Below, piece by piece: positions 12,653 through 20,465 of a stretch of 20,754 nt of DNA; position 1 is the stretch's first letter; each line of letters opens with the position of its first letter. Location: NCBI GenBank assembly GCA_013151315.1, contig JAADIN010000151.1, positions 1 to 20,754 of the forward strand, given 5' to 3'. The notes beneath the pieces are model-generated. The model searched no databases. It worked only from the letters and a program-made list of their open reading frames with translations, and was not told the origin of the DNA. The position numbers and the translations under genes are program-made. This DNA comes from Planctomycetota bacterium. Its GTDB lineage: Bacteria > Planctomycetota > Planctomycetia > Pirellulales > Lacipirellulaceae.

Positions 12653-13255
12653 ATGTCAGTACGTAAGTTGAAGTCCCTACAACAATTTGGGGTTTGGGCC
12701 GCTATTGCAGTTCTTGTCGCTTCGCCGCAATGTTTGCTTGCGGCCGAAACATCCATTCTCAAATCCTCGACCACAGCACACGTTGCCCCAGCGTTGACGG
12801 TTGTCGACGTCGCGCTTCAGGCCGACGGTCTGTTGCATGGCCAAATCGTGGACAAACAAGGCCAACCGGTCGCCGCTACCAAAATTCACCTAACGGACGG
12901 CCGCAAAGAGTGGCGTACCCAAACAGATGCCAAAGGTCTCTTTCAGCTGACTGGAATTTCCGGAGCTACCTACAGCCTCCAAGTAGGACAGCAAGTCCAA
13001 CTTTTGCGAATTTGGGCAACCGGTACGGCTCCGCCTAGTGCGACCAGCGGAGTCCTGTTTATCCAAGACAGCGATGTCGTCTTGGCGCAAAATTGTGGAT
13101 CGCCCGTATGCGGATCGCCCGTGGGAGCCGGCAGACGAGGCGGATTTATCAAACAAGCGTTGTCCAACCCCTGGGTCGTTGGCGGCCTCGTCGCGGCAGC
13201 GGTCGCCATTCCCGTGGCGATTCACAATGCCGATGACGATCCTGCCTCGCCTTGA
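12653..13255 (+). CDS. Small secreted protein, paralog 2 of the regulatory-like beta-domain family
   Basis: The 200-residue protein parallels the gene at 11841 from end to end. It has a signal peptide (SVRKLK, hydrophobic core, likely cut at LLAA near residue 31), a beta domain with DVALQADGLLHGQIVD and RTQTDAKGLFQLTG, then LRIWATGTAPPSA and DVVLAQ, a basic patch (GAGRRGG), a hydrophobic segment at about 173-190, and the tail HNADDDPASP. It differs by a cysteine-bearing insert, NCGSPVCGSPVG (147-158). AAGGAG 8 bases before ATG 12653 fixes the start; the frame extending back to a GTG at 12518 is rejected. The pair looks like a tandem duplication that has since diverged strongly. Function is unknown; export and membrane anchoring are inferred. 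Confidence 0.82.
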   Translation: MSVRKLKSLQQFGVWAAIAVLVASPQCLLAAETSILKSSTTAHVAPALTVVDVALQADGLLHGQIVDKQGQPVAATKIHLTDGRKEWRTQTDAKGLFQLTGISGATYSLQVGQQVQLLRIWATGTAPPSATSGVLFIQDSDVVLAQNCGSPVCGSPVGAGRRGGFIKQALSNPWVVGGLVAAAVAIPVAIHNADDDPASP

Positions 13256-13284
13256 TTTGGCTGCGATTTCGGACAAAAAACAAC

Positions 13285-13320
13285 GAAACACGCGGCTATC
13301 TGGCCGCGTGTTTCTTTTTT
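13285..13320 (+). terminator. Intrinsic terminator after paralog 2
   Basis: A perfect 12-base stem, GAAACACGCGGC at 13285-13296 and its reverse complement at 13303-13314, has a 6-base loop and is followed by six T residues. The stem shares AAACACGCGGC-like sequence with the terminator after paralog 1, in keeping with duplication of gene plus terminator. Confidence 0.92.
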
Positions 13321-13348
13321 ACCCACCTACCTCCGCTTCGAACTGAGC

Positions 13349-13354
13349 TATAAT
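13349..13354 (+). promoter_or_regulatory. Possible -10 element (TATAAT) before the ceramidase gene
   Basis: A consensus TATAAT lies between the terminator and the 139-bp inverted-repeat element. No good -35 hexamer is at the proper distance. If it is used, the transcript would carry the element in a leader of about 220 bases. Confidence 0.25.
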
Positions 13355-13372
13355 TAAGCATACATTTCCACT

Positions 13373-13511
13373 CTAGTGCAGCGTTACCTCTTAATTTTAG
13401 TGTGAGCCGTAGGCGCTAGCCTCGGGTGGAAGCGGAGAAAACCCGAGGCTAGCGCCTACGGCTTACGGCTCACAACACGGACCCTAATTCCTAGCGGAAA
13501 CGCTGCACTAG
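13373..13511. mobile_element. 139-bp nested inverted-repeat (MITE-like) element with GCTAGC palindrome core (copy 3)
   Basis: Perfect 13-base ends, CTAGTGCAGCGTT (13373-13385) and its reverse complement (13499-13511), enclose an inner palindrome, left arm 13402-13427 and right arm 13441-13473, built on GTGAGCCGTA and GGCGCTAGCC. The right arm carries a 7-base duplication that gives an extra GCCGTA-type unit. No flanking direct repeat is evident. The element has no coding capacity and lies 68 bases before the ceramidase start. Confidence 0.75.
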
Positions 13512-13579
13512 CACGATCAATCAACAAGTACCGTACGGGGAAACTGCTGGTTTTCATCCAGCTCTGCAAGGACCTCGCC

Positions 13580-15649
13580 ATGACTCGCGCTGCGATTTAC
13601 TCACTGGCACTTCTCTTCACGCTCGTTGGCAGCGCCGACCAAGGCTCGGTTTTTTGCATCTCGGCGCTCCAAGCGGATGAGGGCAACTACCTAATCGGTT
13701 GTGGCAGCGCTGATATCACCGGGCCGGCTGCCGGTTTTCCGATGGATGGCTTTGTCCGAAAAGATCAGATCTCTGCCGGCATTCATCTCCGGCAACGCGC
13801 TCGAGCCTTCATCATTGGCGAGCCCGATATGGGGGAACCCCGAGGAGAAAAGCGAATCGTTTTTGTCTGCGCCGAGCTCGGCAAGATTCATGTCGAAATC
13901 TATCGCGAGGTGATCACGCGGCTCGAACAACGTTTTGGCAATCTGTACACGATGGAAAACGTCGTCCTCAGTGCGACCCACACCCATGGCGGGGCAGGCG
14001 GGTATTGGCGTTACACTGCCGATGGCCCCATGGGGACTGGTTTTTTTCCCGAGTATGTCGCAGCAATCGCCGATGGTATTGAATTGGCCATCGTGGCAGC
14101 CCACCAACAGCTTCAACCGGGAAAAATCCTCATTGCGCGCGGAGAAGTTTTCGGAGCCAGTGCCCAACGATCTCGGATCGCGTATCTCAACAATCCTCAG
14201 CATGAACGCTCGCTCTATGCCGGCGACACCGATACGGAAATGATTTTGCTGAAATTTGTCGGCGGGCCGTCGGGTACAAAAAACCTGGGGACTCTCAACT
14301 GGTTTGCCGTACATCCCACTTCGATGACCTACAACAACCATTTTCTTACCGGCGACAGCAAAGGATTTGCTTCGATCCAATTCGAGCGGCAAATGGATGC
14401 CACCTCGGAGGAGGCAAACGGCTTCGTGGCGGCCTTTGCGCAGAGCAATTGCGGCGATGTGACGGGGAATCTCAATCTGAACAACACGGGCCCCGGCAAC
14501 GACGATTTTGAGAGCACGCAAATTGTCGGACAGCGCCAATTGGATGTTGCCTTGCAGCTTTACGAAGACGCAATCGAGGTCCTTACCGGACCCATTGACT
14601 TACGACGCACCAACGTCGATTTTTCGAATCTGGCAATCAACAACGAATTTACCAAAGCGGGCCCGCAGCATACTTCGGTGGCCGCCTACGGGTACTCGTT
14701 TGCCGCCGGATCGACCGAAGACGGTGGCGGACACCCACTCTTTCAGGAAGGAATGAAGAAACGCAACGCGGCAATCGATTTGCTTTCCTACCAAATTTTT
14801 CCTGACCTGCAACCTGACGACCGCATTCGCCAACTGCACTTCCCCAAGGCAATCCTCTTTGCACCCGGGGCCGCCAAGTCGAATCCTGGCTTAGCTCAAG
14901 TGCTGCCGATCTCGATTTGTCGCATCGGTCAACTCGTCTTGGTCGTGGGTCCTGCAGAATTCACCACGATGTCTGGCCGACGCATTCGAAAATCGGTCGA
15001 AGAGGTCTTCGGAAAAACCGTAAAACATCACGTCATCGCAGGCTACTGCAACGCCTACGGAGGCTACGTGAGCACTCGCGAAGAGTATGAAATGCAGCAA
15101 TACGAAGGAGGCCATACGTTATTCGGACCCTGGACCTTGGCCGGCTATCAACAAGAGTACGTGCGATTGGCACGCGCGATGGTCGAAGACGCACCGGTCG
15201 ATTCTGGCCCCATTCTTAACGAAGATCCCATTCCTGTTAAGCTGCGAACGATACGCTTTGGGCCCGATGTGGCACCAGAGAATGCAGAATTCGGAGACCC
15301 CCTCGCCTTGCCCGATTCGAAATACACCCGAGGGGATCGTATTGAAGTGGCATTCTGGACCGGGCATCCGCGTAATAGTTTCCATACGGGCGGAAACTAT
15401 CTCTCGGTCGAACGTCGGTTGGCCGGCGCGTGGGAAACCGCCTGTACAGATGCCGATTGGGAAACGCGATGCCAATGGCAACCGAGCCATAGCCCTCAGC
15501 AACCTTGCCGCGTTAACATTATCTGGAATATTCCCGGCGATGCGGAGCCGGGCGAGTACCGTATTGTTCACCATGGTCGCTATCAGCTCGAAGCCGAGTC
15601 GGAGCCCCGGTTGTTCCAGAGCACTACCGCTTCGTTTCGTGTGGAATAA
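13580..15649 (+). CDS. Neutral/alkaline non-lysosomal ceramidase-family hydrolase, secreted
   Basis: The 689-residue protein has an N-terminal signal peptide (about 1-31) and the neutral ceramidase architecture: a catalytic domain to about residue 540 and a C-terminal beta domain (GDRIEVAFWTGHPRNSFH onward). Catalytic features match the family: H134/H136 in SATHTHGG and H245 in NWFAVHPTSM as zinc ligands, and S289 in FAQSNCGDVTGN as the reacting serine. The family cleaves the N-acyl bond of ceramides and related lipids; in planctomycetes the true lipid amide substrate is not established. AAGGA about 8 bases before ATG 13580 supports the start. Length agrees with the family. It is preceded by a terminator and a MITE-like element, so it begins a new transcription unit. 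Confidence 0.92.
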   Translation: MTRAAIYSLALLFTLVGSADQGSVFCISALQADEGNYLIGCGSADITGPAAGFPMDGFVRKDQISAGIHLRQRARAFIIGEPDMGEPRGEKRIVFVCAELGKIHVEIYREVITRLEQRFGNLYTMENVVLSATHTHGGAGGYWRYTADGPMGTGFFPEYVAAIADGIELAIVAAHQQLQPGKILIARGEVFGASAQRSRIAYLNNPQHERSLYAGDTDTEMILLKFVGGPSGTKNLGTLNWFAVHPTSMTYNNHFLTGDSKGFASIQFERQMDATSEEANGFVAAFAQSNCGDVTGNLNLNNTGPGNDDFESTQIVGQRQLDVALQLYEDAIEVLTGPIDLRRTNVDFSNLAINNEFTKAGPQHTSVAAYGYSFAAGSTEDGGGHPLFQEGMKKRNAAIDLLSYQIFPDLQPDDRIRQLHFPKAILFAPGAAKSNPGLAQVLPISICRIGQLVLVVGPAEFTTMSGRRIRKSVEEVFGKTVKHHVIAGYCNAYGGYVSTREEYEMQQYEGGHTLFGPWTLAGYQQEYVRLARAMVEDAPVDSGPILNEDPIPVKLRTIRFGPDVAPENAEFGDPLALPDSKYTRGDRIEVAFWTGHPRNSFHTGGNYLSVERRLAGAWETACTDADWETRCQWQPSHSPQQPCRVNIIWNIPGDAEPGEYRIVHHGRYQLEAESEPRLFQSTTASFRVE

Positions 15650-15656
15650 AAGATTC

Positions 15657-15783
15657 TGCCCGCAAAACATGCGAAATGACGCGAAAAGCAATTTTTTCCA
15701 GGAGAGTTCGATGGCATCTTCTTGTTAATCGAACAAGGGACTGCATCGACAAAAGCTTTTTATTTTCGCGTGTTTCGCGGGCA
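15657..15783. repeat. Long imperfect inverted repeat of GCGAAA type between ceramidase and oxidoreductase genes
   Basis: The left arm (15657-15689) starts TGCCCGC and contains GCGAAA repeats; the right arm (15755-15783) ends GCGGGCA and is an approximate reverse complement. Together they enclose about 65 bases without coding sequence. It resembles the dispersed GCGAAA/GCAAAG repeats found between genes in many bacteria. No exact flanking direct repeat is seen. Confidence 0.6.
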
Positions 15784-15825
15784 TGTTCTTGCTAGCATTT
15801 TCACTTGGAGTAAGGAAACTCTACC

Positions 15826-17238
15826 GTGGCAAAAAAGCGTGTTTTAGTTCTAGGCGGAGGGATGTCGGGATTGATTTCGGCCGCCAGTTTGCCGGCATCA
15901 GAATTTTCGGTCACCGTACTCGAGCAGGGCCAACATGCCGGCGGACAAATTCGAGGTTGGGAGGACAAAGATGGCGACGCCATGGAAACCGGCATCCACG
16001 TGCTGTTTCCTTGGTACGCCAATTTGGTCGCCCTCTACGAGCGTCTCGGCCAACCGCTGCCGCTAGTTCCTACCGACGGCAATTTTTATATCTTAAACGG
16101 CCCGCTCAAGAAGATCGTTGCCCTGGAAACCTCTCCCTCTCTGGTAGGAACGCTGCGCGGACTACTCGCTTATCCGATGCCGGTTCTCGACAAGCTTCGG
16201 TTTTTGCGAATCATCTTCGATGCACTCACGCTTACCGCCAAAGGGGCTGAGCGGTACGACCATTGGACCGTGAGCGCTTATCTGGCCTCTCGCAAAGCGG
16301 GGCCCGAGTTGACCGCCGTGTTGGAAATTTTGTCCGTAACTATTCAAGCTCTGTTTGGTTGGGAAGCGTCGGCGGCCTCGTTTCTGAAATTCACCAAGCA
16401 CGTGTTTGGCAGTGAGACGCAGCTCGAAGCCTCGTGTTTTCTTTCCCAGCCAACCCACCGCTGTATGGTCCAACCTTTGCTCGACGCAATCGAGCGTAAT
16501 GGCGGCGAAGTGCGGCTCGAAGAACCGATTGAGAAACTCGTGCTCGAGGGCGACCGAATCGTCGAAGTGAAAACGTCGCAAGCGGGGTACCGCGATTTTG
16601 ACGTGGTGATTTCGGCGCTGCCTGCCTACGTCTTTCGAAAATTGTTGCCCGGCGAATTGCAACCACAATTCCCCGCCTTGTGCAGATTCCAATCGGCCTA
16701 CGTCATCACCCTGCAGATGCACTACGACCGCCTGGTGCTTGATGATGGGCATTGCTACATTTCCAACCGCGACGAAGTTATCTTTGATGCTATCATCGAC
16801 AAGACGCACCATTGGGACGAACTCCAAGGGCAAGGCAGTGTGTTGCAAGTGCTGATCGACAATGCTCGCGAATATCGCGATGCCCCCGACCAAGTGATTC
16901 TCGACCGCGTGAATCGCGACTTGAAAACCTTCTTTCCGAAGGTCGGCGAAGGACAGTTGCAAAAGTATCACTTGCAGCGCCACGCACAGGTGTTCACCGA
17001 AACCCGACCCAACTATTTCTCCGGCGTCTTCCGCGAGACCGAGACGTTTCTTTCCAACCTTTTGGTCGCGGGAGATTGGACCTCGACGCCATATCATTAC
17101 GGAATGGAGTCGGCCGTCGTGGCCGGCCTGCGAGCGGCCAACTTGTTGCTCAAACGCGAAGGTTTGCCGGAACAGGAAATTTTGGATGTAAAATTTCCGC
17201 GGTTTACCGAAATGCTCGCCCGATGGCGCTGCGGGTGA
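15826..17238 (+). CDS. FAD-dependent oxidoreductase of the amine-oxidase / phytoene-desaturase type
   Basis: The 470-residue protein opens with a dinucleotide-binding motif (VLVLGGGMSGLISA, residues 6-19, then an acidic strand end at VLEQG) and a second FAD-contact stretch (GGQIRGW). It ends with VAGDWTSTPYHYGMESAVVAGLRAA, the C-terminal FAD motif of carotene desaturases, HpnE-like and other flavin amine oxidases. It probably desaturates or oxidises an isoprenoid or related lipid, but no terpenoid genes are adjacent, so the substrate is open. The start is GTG at 15826, where the conserved MAKKRVLVLGGG begins, with AAGGAAA about 8 bases upstream. It follows the 15657-15783 inverted repeat, so co-transcription with ceramidase is uncertain. 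It is followed by a 118-base gap and the permease. Confidence 0.87.
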   Translation: MAKKRVLVLGGGMSGLISAASLPASEFSVTVLEQGQHAGGQIRGWEDKDGDAMETGIHVLFPWYANLVALYERLGQPLPLVPTDGNFYILNGPLKKIVALETSPSLVGTLRGLLAYPMPVLDKLRFLRIIFDALTLTAKGAERYDHWTVSAYLASRKAGPELTAVLEILSVTIQALFGWEASAASFLKFTKHVFGSETQLEASCFLSQPTHRCMVQPLLDAIERNGGEVRLEEPIEKLVLEGDRIVEVKTSQAGYRDFDVVISALPAYVFRKLLPGELQPQFPALCRFQSAYVITLQMHYDRLVLDDGHCYISNRDEVIFDAIIDKTHHWDELQGQGSVLQVLIDNAREYRDAPDQVILDRVNRDLKTFFPKVGEGQLQKYHLQRHAQVFTETRPNYFSGVFRETETFLSNLLVAGDWTSTPYHYGMESAVVAGLRAANLLLKREGLPEQEILDVKFPRFTEMLARWRCG

Positions 17239-17344
17239 TTTCCCGTGTTGATAAATCATTCGAGATGATCCGTCGTTGCCGACTGCGCTAACCAAATATC
17301 TCTTCGTTCGTGCCGTCGGCCACGACGCAACATGCGTCAACGGT

Positions 17345-17350
17345 TACAAT
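17345..17350 (+). promoter_or_regulatory. Possible -10 element (TACAAT) 6 bases before the permease start codon
   Basis: TACAAT ends six bases before ATG 17357, and no Shine-Dalgarno sequence is present. That geometry would place the transcript start at or near the ATG, giving a leaderless mRNA. No -35 match is evident, so this is a weak call. Confidence 0.25.
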
Positions 17351-17356
17351 AAAGCC

Positions 17357-18562
17357 ATGTTCGATTTCTTTGAGGCTGCATGGAAGGTGTTGCTCGATCT
17401 GGCTCCCTGGCTCCTGCTGGGGGCCGCGGTTGCGGGGGGGCTGCATGTTTTGCTGCCAAAGGATTTCCTCGAGCGCCAGTTCTCGGGTCGTTGGGGAGTT
17501 TTGAAGGCGGTCGCCCTCGGGGTGCCCTTGCCGTTGTGTTCCTGTGGCGTGATCCCTGTTGGCCTCAGCCTGAAGAAGGGGGGCGGCAGCGATGGGGCAA
17601 CGGTCGCGTTCTTGATCAGCACGCCGCAGACGGGCATCGATTCGATCTTTGTTAGCGCCTCGCTGCTGGGCTGGCCATTTGCCCTCTTCAAAGTTTTCAG
17701 TGCCGCTGCAACCGGAGTGATCGGCGGACTGCTTGTCGACGCAGGCGGGCCTGCTGGGGCTGCGAACGAAACGCTCCACGTGCAGCAGCCCGTTCCGAAG
17801 CAAAATCGTCTCCGTGCGTTCGCAGACCACAGCCTAGAAATGCTGCAATCCATCTGGAGATGGCTCGTGGTCGGCATCGCCATTTCGGCAGCAATCGAAG
17901 TGTTCGTCCCCGCCAGTGCTTTTACTGCACTGCAAGGGTATGGCGGACTGGCGGCGATGCTCGTCACACTCGTGATTTCGCTACCGCTTTACGTCTGTGC
18001 AACCGCCTCGGTGCCGATTGCTGCAGCGCTGGTTGCAAGTGGCCTCCCCACGGGTGCTGCACTCGTTTTTCTGATGGCGGGCCCTGCCACCAATGTTGCC
18101 ACGCTGGGCGCTGTCTACCGCACGCTGGGCAAGCGACCGCTCGCTATTTATCTTGCCACGGTCGTTTTCGGTAGCATCGCTTGTGGCTGGGCCTTCGAGG
18201 CGGTGATCGACACCAACCTGACGACCGGATCCCACGTGCACGACTCAACCAACTGGTGGAGCCTTGCCAGCGCCGCGGTTTTGCTTGCTCTGTTCGGGAA
18301 ATTTGCTTGGCACGACTTGGCGGCACGCCTCCCTAGCAAAACTTCTCGGCGGTCGAAGAATCAAACCGCCGACATCCAGCTTGCCGTCAGGGGCATGACT
18401 TGCGCCAACTGCGTCGCCAAGCTGGAGTCGACGCTCAGGAGCGATACCAACATCGACTCGGCGATCGTCTCACTCGACGATGAGCGACTGGAAGTCTATG
18501 GCAACGTCAGTGAAACGCGGGTTCGCCAACTTGTCGAGCAGGCAGGTTTTATGCCGGAGTGA
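17357..18562 (+). CDS. Permease of the SO_0444-type Cu/Zn efflux family with C-terminal HMA metal-binding domain
   Basis: The 401-residue membrane protein has about eight hydrophobic segments with the conserved permease motif PLPLCSCGVIPVGLSLKKGG (58-77), followed by AFLISTPQTGIDSI, and in the second half LPLYVCATASVPIAAAL and FLMAGPATNVATL. These pair up as the two halves of the UPF0718 / DUF318 fold. After a basic linker (about 326-337) comes an HMA domain with GMTCANC (346-352; C349 and C352), which should bind a soft metal ion such as copper(I) or zinc. The likely role is metal export across the inner membrane. ATG 17357 begins the first membrane segment; the frame upstream to 17276 opens with TTG and is rejected. 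The stop TGA lies inside a 13-base target duplication of a MITE-like element. Confidence 0.88.
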   Translation: MFDFFEAAWKVLLDLAPWLLLGAAVAGGLHVLLPKDFLERQFSGRWGVLKAVALGVPLPLCSCGVIPVGLSLKKGGGSDGATVAFLISTPQTGIDSIFVSASLLGWPFALFKVFSAAATGVIGGLLVDAGGPAGAANETLHVQQPVPKQNRLRAFADHSLEMLQSIWRWLVVGIAISAAIEVFVPASAFTALQGYGGLAAMLVTLVISLPLYVCATASVPIAAALVASGLPTGAALVFLMAGPATNVATLGAVYRTLGKRPLAIYLATVVFGSIACGWAFEAVIDTNLTTGSHVHDSTNWWSLASAAVLLALFGKFAWHDLAARLPSKTSRRSKNQTADIQLAVRGMTCANCVAKLESTLRSDTNIDSAIVSLDDERLEVYGNVSETRVRQLVEQAGFMPE

Positions 18563-18746
18563 CCGTGCAGGCGAACTGCAAAGTCATAAAAACCGCCAAG
18601 TTCGCCAAGAGCGCCAAGGAATGAAATGGAAGAAAAATCGAGAAATAGGGCTATTTTGATACCTGGCTCTCTTCTGTCCCTTGGCGCTCTTGGCGTCCTT
18701 GGCGGTTCAAAAAATCGACTTTGCAATCCTCCTGGAGTGACCGTGC
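18556..18746. mobile_element. MITE-like element (18569-18733, 165 bp) with 16-bp terminal inverted repeats and exact 13-bp flanking direct repeats
   Basis: The direct repeat GGAGTGACCGTGC occurs at 18556-18568 and 18734-18746 and abuts the element on both sides. The ends AGGCGAACTGCAAAGT (18569-18584) and ACTTTGCAATCCTCCT (18718-18733) are reverse complements at 13 of 16 positions. Inside, 29-base arms at 18591-18619 and 18679-18707, made of 9-base CGCCAAGNN units, are reverse complements at 27 of 29. There is no coding capacity. It separates the convergent permease and PqaA-family genes. Confidence 0.85.
18591..18707. repeat. CGCCAAGNN 9-bp repeat hairpin (core of the 18569-18733 element)
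   Basis: The left arm has three units of a nonamer, CGCCAAGTT, CGCCAAGAG, CGCCAAGGA; the right arm has the same in reverse complement, with 2 mismatches in 29. The loop is about 59 bases and AT-rich. Transcribed from either side it would fold strongly, so it could also serve as a bidirectional terminator or mRNA stabiliser for the two convergent genes. Confidence 0.8.
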
Positions 18747-18749
18747 TCC

Positions 18750-20465
18750 TCATTTGGCAGAATCAAGTCGTCCCGATTCGATTTGAAATGCAAAATTACT
18801 ACAACCCATGGTTTTCAAATAACCCGCGATCCCGACGGCGCTTTTTTCAAAGGGGCCCTTTGGAATCCAGTTCAGCACAAGCGATATCCCTTCGTCGGTT
18901 GCTTTCCCATGGGTCGTGAGCCTCGGATCTTTGCTAACGGCTTGCATTTCCGGCGAATCGAGGTCTGCTCGGATGAGCATAACAATCGCTTCATTCGGGG
19001 CCAGAAAACGAAGCGTCAACGAAGTCGGGAGCGTGGGATCTTTCTCGGCAAAGGGAAGCACCTCCGGAACAATGCCGACGTTGGTCGTCACTTTCATCGG
19101 TGTCGGAGCGCCAACATCGTAGGTCAGCTCCACAAAAAATGCTCGAAAACCTTCCTCGGGAACCGTCACTTCAGCCACATAAAACCCATCCTCTTCGGCT
19201 TCGAGTTCTGAGCTTTGGTATTCGGGACCAAGCGATTCAAGACGGAAATCACGCCCTTCAGGATTCACCGCTTGCCAAAGCACCACCTTTTCTGGCTTGT
19301 CGACAGTTTTGACGTGGAAAATGTTTTCTTCTGGTCGATCCCACGAGAAGTCCGGGCCCTTCTTGTCGGCCAGGACCATCGAATAGAACGCAATCAGACT
19401 CTCAAGGGCATCACTGTTGCCAAGCCCATGATCGGTGTTGGGAATGTAACGCAAGTATTTCTCGCCTTCGAGATCGTCGAAATAGTATCGTGAATGGTCG
19501 GGCGGAAAGAACTGATCGCCGGCCGCGTTGACGATAAATTTTGGCATCTTGAGGCGGTGGCGATAGAGATAAGGATCGACTATCGCAAACAGTTCTCGCA
19601 TCCGAGGATGCTTGGGCATCTGCACCAACTTATGCTCTACGTAGTCGACGACCGAGGGCGCAAAAAAACCGTAGACAGAAAAGTGGTGGTTCATCGATTT
19701 TTCGAGATTGAGAATGTCGATCACAATCGGTGCGATGCCAACCACCCGATCGTCAACCGCACCGACTATCCAGGTGGTCCAGCCACGCTTGGAAGCACCG
19801 GCCACGACGTACCTGTCGACCGTTCGCTCACCCCCCTCTTCCGAGGCCATGAATTCGGTCACGGCGTCCATCGCTCGGACGACCCCTTTGACCATCGGAT
19901 TTCGAGCAGGCCAAGTCGCATCGCCCGTCTCAAGAAATTTAACCCAAGTGTAGGCAATCAGGTCGTCTTCCTTGCGGCGCTCACCATCGTTGAGGAAGAC
20001 GAGCGGCTGGTTAGGAGTCATGTGAATCTGAGCAACCACGGTTTGAGTTGTTCTGGCGATTTCTTGGGTTCTCTCGTCGGGACCCTTGGGAGGTTTAGGG
20101 CCATTGACTCCCCCACCGATGAACATGAAACCAATTTTGGATTTTACTTCTTTGGGAACGGCAATCGATATCCAGTGCTGCCAAACCGGACGATTGACTT
20201 CCTTCTCGGTTCGCCAAGTCTGCGAATTCATTGTAAGTACAAACGTCTGCATGTCGCCTGAGGTTTCGGAGCTGACAACCTCCCACGAAAACGTGTCGTC
20301 CTTTTTCTGTACGTAGTCGTCGAGCGCGGTGCGCTCGGGCAAGGCTTGAGCCGTATCGACTTCGGATCGTTCCAACACAGCTTGTGCAGCCGCGTGCTGA
20401 GCTCCACGGAGGCTGAGCGCCACGGCCAAGACGAGAAATAAATGCAGCCACGTTCTTCGTTCCAT
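18750..20465 (-). CDS. PhoPQ-activated pathogenicity-related (PqaA) family alpha/beta hydrolase, secreted
   Basis: The 571-residue protein has a signal peptide (RRTWLHLFLVLAVALSL, likely cut near AAAQ at residues 25-28). The PqaA-family alpha/beta-hydrolase domain spans about 45-390, with GGGVNGPKPP (117-126), the nucleophile elbow GASKRGW with S225, D317 in NAAGDQFFPP, and H346 in NTDHGLGN as a putative triad. A beta-rich C-terminal extension of about 170 residues follows. The family is named for a Salmonella PhoP/PhoQ-induced gene linked to resistance to the antimicrobial peptide melittin; its chemistry is not settled, and the pathogenicity label should not be read literally here. ATG 20465 has AAGAAG about 9 bases upstream. 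The gene converges on the permease, with the MITE-like element between them. Confidence 0.88.
   Translation of the reverse strand: MERRTWLHLFLVLAVALSLRGAQHAAAQAVLERSEVDTAQALPERTALDDYVQKKDDTFSWEVVSSETSGDMQTFVLTMNSQTWRTEKEVNRPVWQHWISIAVPKEVKSKIGFMFIGGGVNGPKPPKGPDERTQEIARTTQTVVAQIHMTPNQPLVFLNDGERRKEDDLIAYTWVKFLETGDATWPARNPMVKGVVRAMDAVTEFMASEEGGERTVDRYVVAGASKRGWTTWIVGAVDDRVVGIAPIVIDILNLEKSMNHHFSVYGFFAPSVVDYVEHKLVQMPKHPRMRELFAIVDPYLYRHRLKMPKFIVNAAGDQFFPPDHSRYYFDDLEGEKYLRYIPNTDHGLGNSDALESLIAFYSMVLADKKGPDFSWDRPEENIFHVKTVDKPEKVVLWQAVNPEGRDFRLESLGPEYQSSELEAEEDGFYVAEVTVPEEGFRAFFVELTYDVGAPTPMKVTTNVGIVPEVLPFAEKDPTLPTSLTLRFLAPNEAIVMLIRADLDSPEMQAVSKDPRLTTHGKATDEGISLVLNWIPKGPFEKSAVGIAGYLKTMGCSNFAFQIESGRLDSAK

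Noticed and set aside
13691..14539. 282-codon leftward open frame opposite the ceramidase gene
   Set aside because: It is fully antisense to the catalytic domain of the ceramidase, with no family signature.
15285..15298. AATGCAGAATTCGG inside the ceramidase gene as an eighth heptamer array
   Set aside because: It is only two units long, in the middle of a conserved gene and within residues (FGDP) that ceramidases commonly have there, so it is probably chance.
16162..17340. 392-codon leftward open frame opposite the FAD oxidoreductase
   Set aside because: The opposite strand has intact FAD-binding motifs at both ends of the protein; the leftward product has no coherent motif.
19494..20261. 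255-codon rightward open frame opposite the PqaA-family gene
   Set aside because: The leftward gene has a signal peptide and the Ser-Asp-His set in order; the antisense product is of low complexity and unrecognisable.
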